A DNA stretch of 64,000 nt from assembly GCA_965229765.1 (NCBI GenBank), contig CBDDJT010000004.1:1178001-1242000 (forward strand), given 5' to 3'. A program made the translations under genes and the position numbers. This document shows, one piece after another, positions 61,283-64,000 of the stretch; within the stretch, counting starts at the first letter, position 1; every line of letters starts with the position of its first letter. Under the pieces are notes generated by a model. That model saw only the letters and a program-made list of their open reading frames with translations. It was not told where the DNA came from and searched no databases. Source of the DNA: ASV31 sp965229765 (GTDB taxonomy: Bacteria > Pseudomonadota > Alphaproteobacteria > Rhodobacterales > Rhodobacteraceae).

Positions 61283-61348
61283 AAGCGGTTTGAAAACCGC
61301 TTGAAAGGGCCCGTGCGGGCCCTTTCACAAGCCGCTTGCAAGCGGCTT
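61283..61348. terminator. Three consecutive palindromes between convergent genes
   Basis: Stem one 61283-61302 (AAGCGGTTT/AAACCGCTT), stem two 61303-61326 (GAAAGGGCCCG/CGGGCCCTTTC), stem three 61329-61348 (AAGCCGCTTG/CAAGCGGCTT) follow each other with almost no spacer. They lie between the end of the MoxR module and the end of dctM, so they likely work as a two-way terminator. Confidence 0.65.
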
Positions 61349-61353
61349 CCCCC

Positions 61354-62658
61354 CTATCTCGCCCAGAGTGCCAGCCATGGAAACAGGACCAGCAGCAGCA
61401 CCAGCAGGAGCGAGCAGATGATGAAGGGCATCGCGGCGGTGTAGATCTCGCGCATCGTGGTGCCGGGCGGCGCGACGCCTTTCATCACGAACAGAAGCAG
61501 CCCGAAGGGCGGCGTGGTAAAGCTGATCTCCAGCGCCAGCAGCATGATGAGCGCGAACCAGATCAGGTCGAACCCCAGGCTCTGGGCCAGCGGGAAGAAG
61601 AACGGCACGGTCAGCAGCATGATCGAGATCTGTTCCATGAACATGCCCAGCAGAAGCAGCACCGCGAACATCGCCGCCAGCATCGCCAGCGGCGCAAGCT
61701 CGAACCCGATGGCCCACTGGATCAGCCCGCGCGAGGCGCCGGAGAACGCCAGAAGCTGGCTGAACGTGGCCGAGCCGAAGACGATCAGGTAGGCCATCAG
61801 CGTGACCTTCAGCGCGCCCTCGACCGAGGCGCGGATCGCCGTCCACGTCAGGCAGCGGAACAGAAGCGCCAGGATCAAGACGCCCAGCGCGCCAAACGCG
61901 GCGGCCTCGGACGGGGTCGCTATGCCGAACAGCATCAGCAGGACGACGACGAACATCACGCCGGTCATCGGGATGATGTCGCGCAGCACCAGCCACAGCT
62001 TTTGCGACAGCGGCGTCGGTTCCACCTCGTAGGCCGGCGCGGCGTCAGGGTCGATCCGCGTCATCAGCCAGATCATCCCGATGTAAAGACCCGCCAGCAC
62101 CAGCCCCGGCAGCACACCCGCGATCAGCAGCGCGCCGACGTCGATCTGTGCCAGCGTGGCCAGCAGCACCGACAGCGCCGAGGGTGGAATGATGATCGCC
62201 AGCCCCCCCGTGCCCAGGATCGGGCCGATGGACAGCTTGGTCTTGTAGCCGCGTTTTTGCATCTCTGGCACCATCAGCGACCCCAGAAGCGCCGTGGATC
62301 CCATGGAAGAACCCGAAAGCGTGGCAAAACCTGTCCCGCCCAGCACCGTCACGTAGGACAGACGCCCCGGCAGGCGGCCCAGCAGCCTGTCGATGGCGTT
62401 GAACATCCGCGCGCCAAGCCCGGTGTGAAAGAACAGCTCTCCCATCAGCAGGAACAGCGGGATGGGGATCAGCGCGAAGGTCGACAGCGCGCCGAACCCG
62501 TTGTCCAGCATCAGCACGACGCCGCGTTCGCCGCCCATGAACCACCACGCGCCCGCGATGTTCGCCGCAAGGAAGGCCAGCGCCACCGGCATCCCGACAG
62601 CCATCAGCGCCACGATGGTGCCCAAGAGCAGCAAGAGCGCCCAGTACCATTCCATCAT
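61354..62658 (-). CDS. dctM: TRAP transporter large permease DctM
   Basis: 434-residue membrane subunit with about 12 helices. Family features: LIPIPLFLLMGELFFHTGLGARMFNAIDRLLGRLPGRL near 62, GTGFATLSGSSMGSTALLGSLMVPEM near 108, ILGTGGLAIIIPPSALSV near 147, and MEQISIMLLTVPFFFPLAQSLGFDLIWF near 355. ATG 62658 overlaps the dctQ stop by 4 bp. It carries the ion-coupled transport step. Confidence 0.95.
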   Translation of the reverse strand: MMEWYWALLLLLGTIVALMAVGMPVALAFLAANIAGAWWFMGGERGVVLMLDNGFGALSTFALIPIPLFLLMGELFFHTGLGARMFNAIDRLLGRLPGRLSYVTVLGGTGFATLSGSSMGSTALLGSLMVPEMQKRGYKTKLSIGPILGTGGLAIIIPPSALSVLLATLAQIDVGALLIAGVLPGLVLAGLYIGMIWLMTRIDPDAAPAYEVEPTPLSQKLWLVLRDIIPMTGVMFVVVLLMLFGIATPSEAAAFGALGVLILALLFRCLTWTAIRASVEGALKVTLMAYLIVFGSATFSQLLAFSGASRGLIQWAIGFELAPLAMLAAMFAVLLLLGMFMEQISIMLLTVPFFFPLAQSLGFDLIWFALIMLLALEISFTTPPFGLLLFVMKGVAPPGTTMREIYTAAMPFIICSLLLVLLLVLFPWLALWAR

Positions 62659-63161
62659 TCGTAGATCCCCGCCTCGCCGGTGTGCATCAGGGTCTTGCCG
62701 AAAACGAAGCGGGCGAATTCCACCGCCATCAGCCCGAACGAGATCGGGTAGGCGATCGTCAGCCACCATTTCGGGGTGTAATAGGCGCGGACGTCGAAAT
62801 CGTTGCGCACGATGTTGCGGGCCACCAGGTCATAGCCCTTCCAGGCCAGAAGCAGACAGATCGCCACGCAGGCCAGCGCCACGGCCCGGCTCAGAACCTG
62901 CTGCGCCCCGCGCGGCAGCATCGCGGTCACAAGTTCCACATGCACATGCCCGCGCTTGCGCACCAGCCAGGGCGCACCCAGCATTGTCAGGTAGAACAGC
63001 CCGTACTCTCCGGTCACGAAGAGCCAGGCGAAGGGTTGCATCCCGATATTGCGCATCGTCACCGACACGATGATCGAGATCATCAACCAGACAAGAAGAA
63101 GCCCCGCCACCAGTGCCAGGGCCGAAACCACGCCGTCGTAGACCCGAACGATGGGCTTCAT
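62655..63161 (-). CDS. dctQ: TRAP transporter small permease DctQ
   Basis: 168 residues with four helices (about 9-32, 46-66, 86-107, 128-150). The segment GAPWLVRKRGHVHVELVTAML near 60 is the DctQ hallmark. Sits between dctP and dctM; the start is ATG 63161, with GAAAGGGG-like sequence before it. Partners with DctM. Confidence 0.93.
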   Translation of the reverse strand: MKPIVRVYDGVVSALALVAGLLLVWLMISIIVSVTMRNIGMQPFAWLFVTGEYGLFYLTMLGAPWLVRKRGHVHVELVTAMLPRGAQQVLSRAVALACVAICLLLAWKGYDLVARNIVRNDFDVRAYYTPKWWLTIAYPISFGLMAVEFARFVFGKTLMHTGEAGIYE

Positions 63162-63180
63162 CGTGCCGCCTTCCGAAAGG

Positions 63181-63213
63181 GGGGCGGCGCCGGCAGTCGT
63201 GCGGCGCCGCCCC
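63181..63213 (-). promoter_or_regulatory. Intercistronic hairpin between dctP and dctQ
   Basis: A perfect 12-bp stem GGGGCGGCGCCG/CGGCGCCGCCCC (63181-63192 and 63202-63213) with a 9-nt loop begins 8 bp after the dctP stop on the minus strand. No T-run follows. It likely raises dctP mRNA stability relative to dctQM, like the hairpin after potF. Confidence 0.6.
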
Positions 63214-63221
63214 GGTGTCGA

Positions 63222-64000
63222 TTACTTCGACGAATCGTAGAACAGCTCGATCAGCTTGTCATAGTTGCCCAGACCCGACGGGTGGGCTTCCATCTGCTCG
63301 CGCATCCGCTTCCACGTGCTTTCCGAGGCCGCCTCGAGGAACGCGGCGCGCGCGTCACCTTCCAGCGCCACGACCTGCATTCCGCCCTCGGCCAGCTTGG
63401 CGAATTCCTCGTCGCGCATGGTCGACAGCTTCTCGAAGCTCTCGCGCTCATGCGCGATCGAAACCTCGGTCAGGATCGCGCGGGCCTCGTCCGACAGGCC
63501 GTTCCAGCTGTCGAGGTTCACGATCACGCCAAGGTCGGTCGAGAAGAAGTCGGGCTCGATCCGCCAGTTCAGGAACTCGTCCCACTTGAAGTCGATCAGG
63601 CCGATCTGGGTCCAGCCTGTCGCGTTGACCACGCCACGCTCCAGCGCCGAGTAGACGTCGGTCGACGGCATGTCGATCACGCTGGCGCCAAGGTATTCGG
63701 TGAAAAAGGCGTTGTAGATGGCGTTGCCGCGCAGCTTCCAGTCGCTGATATCAAGGTTGCCATCGGCATCCAGCGCCGGCTCGTTCACCGACCAGATGTT
63801 GAAGGTCACGCCCGAATCGAACCAGCCAAGGTACTTCACCCCCATCTTGTCCTGATGGATCTGGTCGAGCAGGTCATAGCCGCCGTTGGCGCGCGCCTCG
63901 GGGCCGGTGATGTTGGACGCGACCAGCGCATCTTTCTCCGGCACGGTGCCGCCGTAGAAGCTGCCGGGCGTGTAGACCATGTCGACGACGCCATTGCGCA
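63222..64000 (-). CDS. dctP: TRAP transporter solute-binding protein DctP (5' end outside window)
   Basis: C-terminal 259 codons of a second TRAP receptor. Visible features: GWFDSGVTFNIWSVNEPAL, LRGNAIYNAFFTEYLGASVIDMPSTDVYSALERGVVNATGWTQIGL, and VNLDSWNGLSDEARAILTEVS, typical of the C-terminal lobe. The start and signal lie beyond 64000. First gene of dctP-dctQ-dctM. It is clearly different from the receptor at 1-938, so the two systems have separate substrates. Confidence 0.92.
   Translation of the reverse strand, partial: RNGVVDMVYTPGSFYGGTVPEKDALVASNITGPEARANGGYDLLDQIHQDKMGVKYLGWFDSGVTFNIWSVNEPALDADGNLDISDWKLRGNAIYNAFFTEYLGASVIDMPSTDVYSALERGVVNATGWTQIGLIDFKWDEFLNWRIEPDFFSTDLGVIVNLDSWNGLSDEARAILTEVSIAHERESFEKLSTMRDEEFAKLAEGGMQVVALEGDARAAFLEAASESTWKRMREQMEAHPSGLGNYDKLIELFYDSSK

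Overview
The window is GC-rich, densely coded DNA from an alphaproteobacterium, most likely a marine Rhodobacteraceae/Roseobacter-type organism. I infer this from the MipZ gene, the F0 ATP synthase operon split from F1 (atpI-B-E-F'-F), the order rpsP-rimM-trmD-rplS-rpmE next to ffh, membrane-bound urate oxidase (PuuD), TRAP and Pot-type transporters, and a sulfotransferase paired with a DUF5928-type glycosyltransferase. No rRNA, tRNA, CRISPR array or insertion sequence was recognised.

Layout. 1-6724: a truncated TRAP solute receptor gene and a molybdenum hydroxylase large-subunit gene, divergent from a 1070-residue self-sufficient reductive dehalogenase (corrinoid/2x[4Fe-4S] catalytic part fused to a flavin reductase and a [2Fe-2S] ferredoxin). 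6721-14867: purine/ureide catabolism. PuuD and 5-hydroxyisourate hydrolase lie on the plus strand; a tight minus-strand operon holds an allantoinase-OHCU decarboxylase fusion, ureidoglycolate lyase, ureidoglycine aminohydrolase, a pyridoxal kinase and an unusual TIM-barrel/methylglyoxal-synthase fusion. 15065-23223: a SnoaL-like gene, an acyl-CoA ligase, a polyamine ABC operon (potFGHI), mipZ and a LysE exporter. 23276-28604: ribosomal protein, tRNA modification and SRP genes. 28817-33283: small metabolic and regulatory genes. 33499-36064: the F0 operon. 36174-46102: a GntR regulator with a large operator, an OmpA lipoprotein, DNA repair genes (ogt, nth), an adenosine-kinase-like gene, an orphan pstB, and the sulfotransferase/glycosyltransferase pair; the glycosyltransferase carries an in-frame TGA. 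46458-54384: polA followed by miscellaneous enzymes. 54462-61273: a MoxR-DUF58-DUF4159-membrane protein module. 61354-64000: a second TRAP transporter, cut by the window end.

How the genes work together. PuuD, UraH and PuuE-UraD take urate to allantoate; AllE and AllA take ureidoglycine to glyoxylate and urea. The allantoate amidohydrolase between them is not in the window. The reductive dehalogenase needs no separate electron donor or membrane anchor, so it is likely a cytoplasmic catabolic enzyme for halogenated aromatics; the nearby receptor gene may supply its substrate. The MoxR/DUF58 module probably acts on envelope proteins.

Non-coding structure is notable: a hairpin plus box element follows four genes (27007, 40772, 40848, 59162); an 11-bp-unit repeat occurs twice (9027 and 26365); arrays of perfect palindromes fill two convergent gaps (50632, 61283); and hairpins follow the binding-protein genes of two transport operons (18814, 63181).
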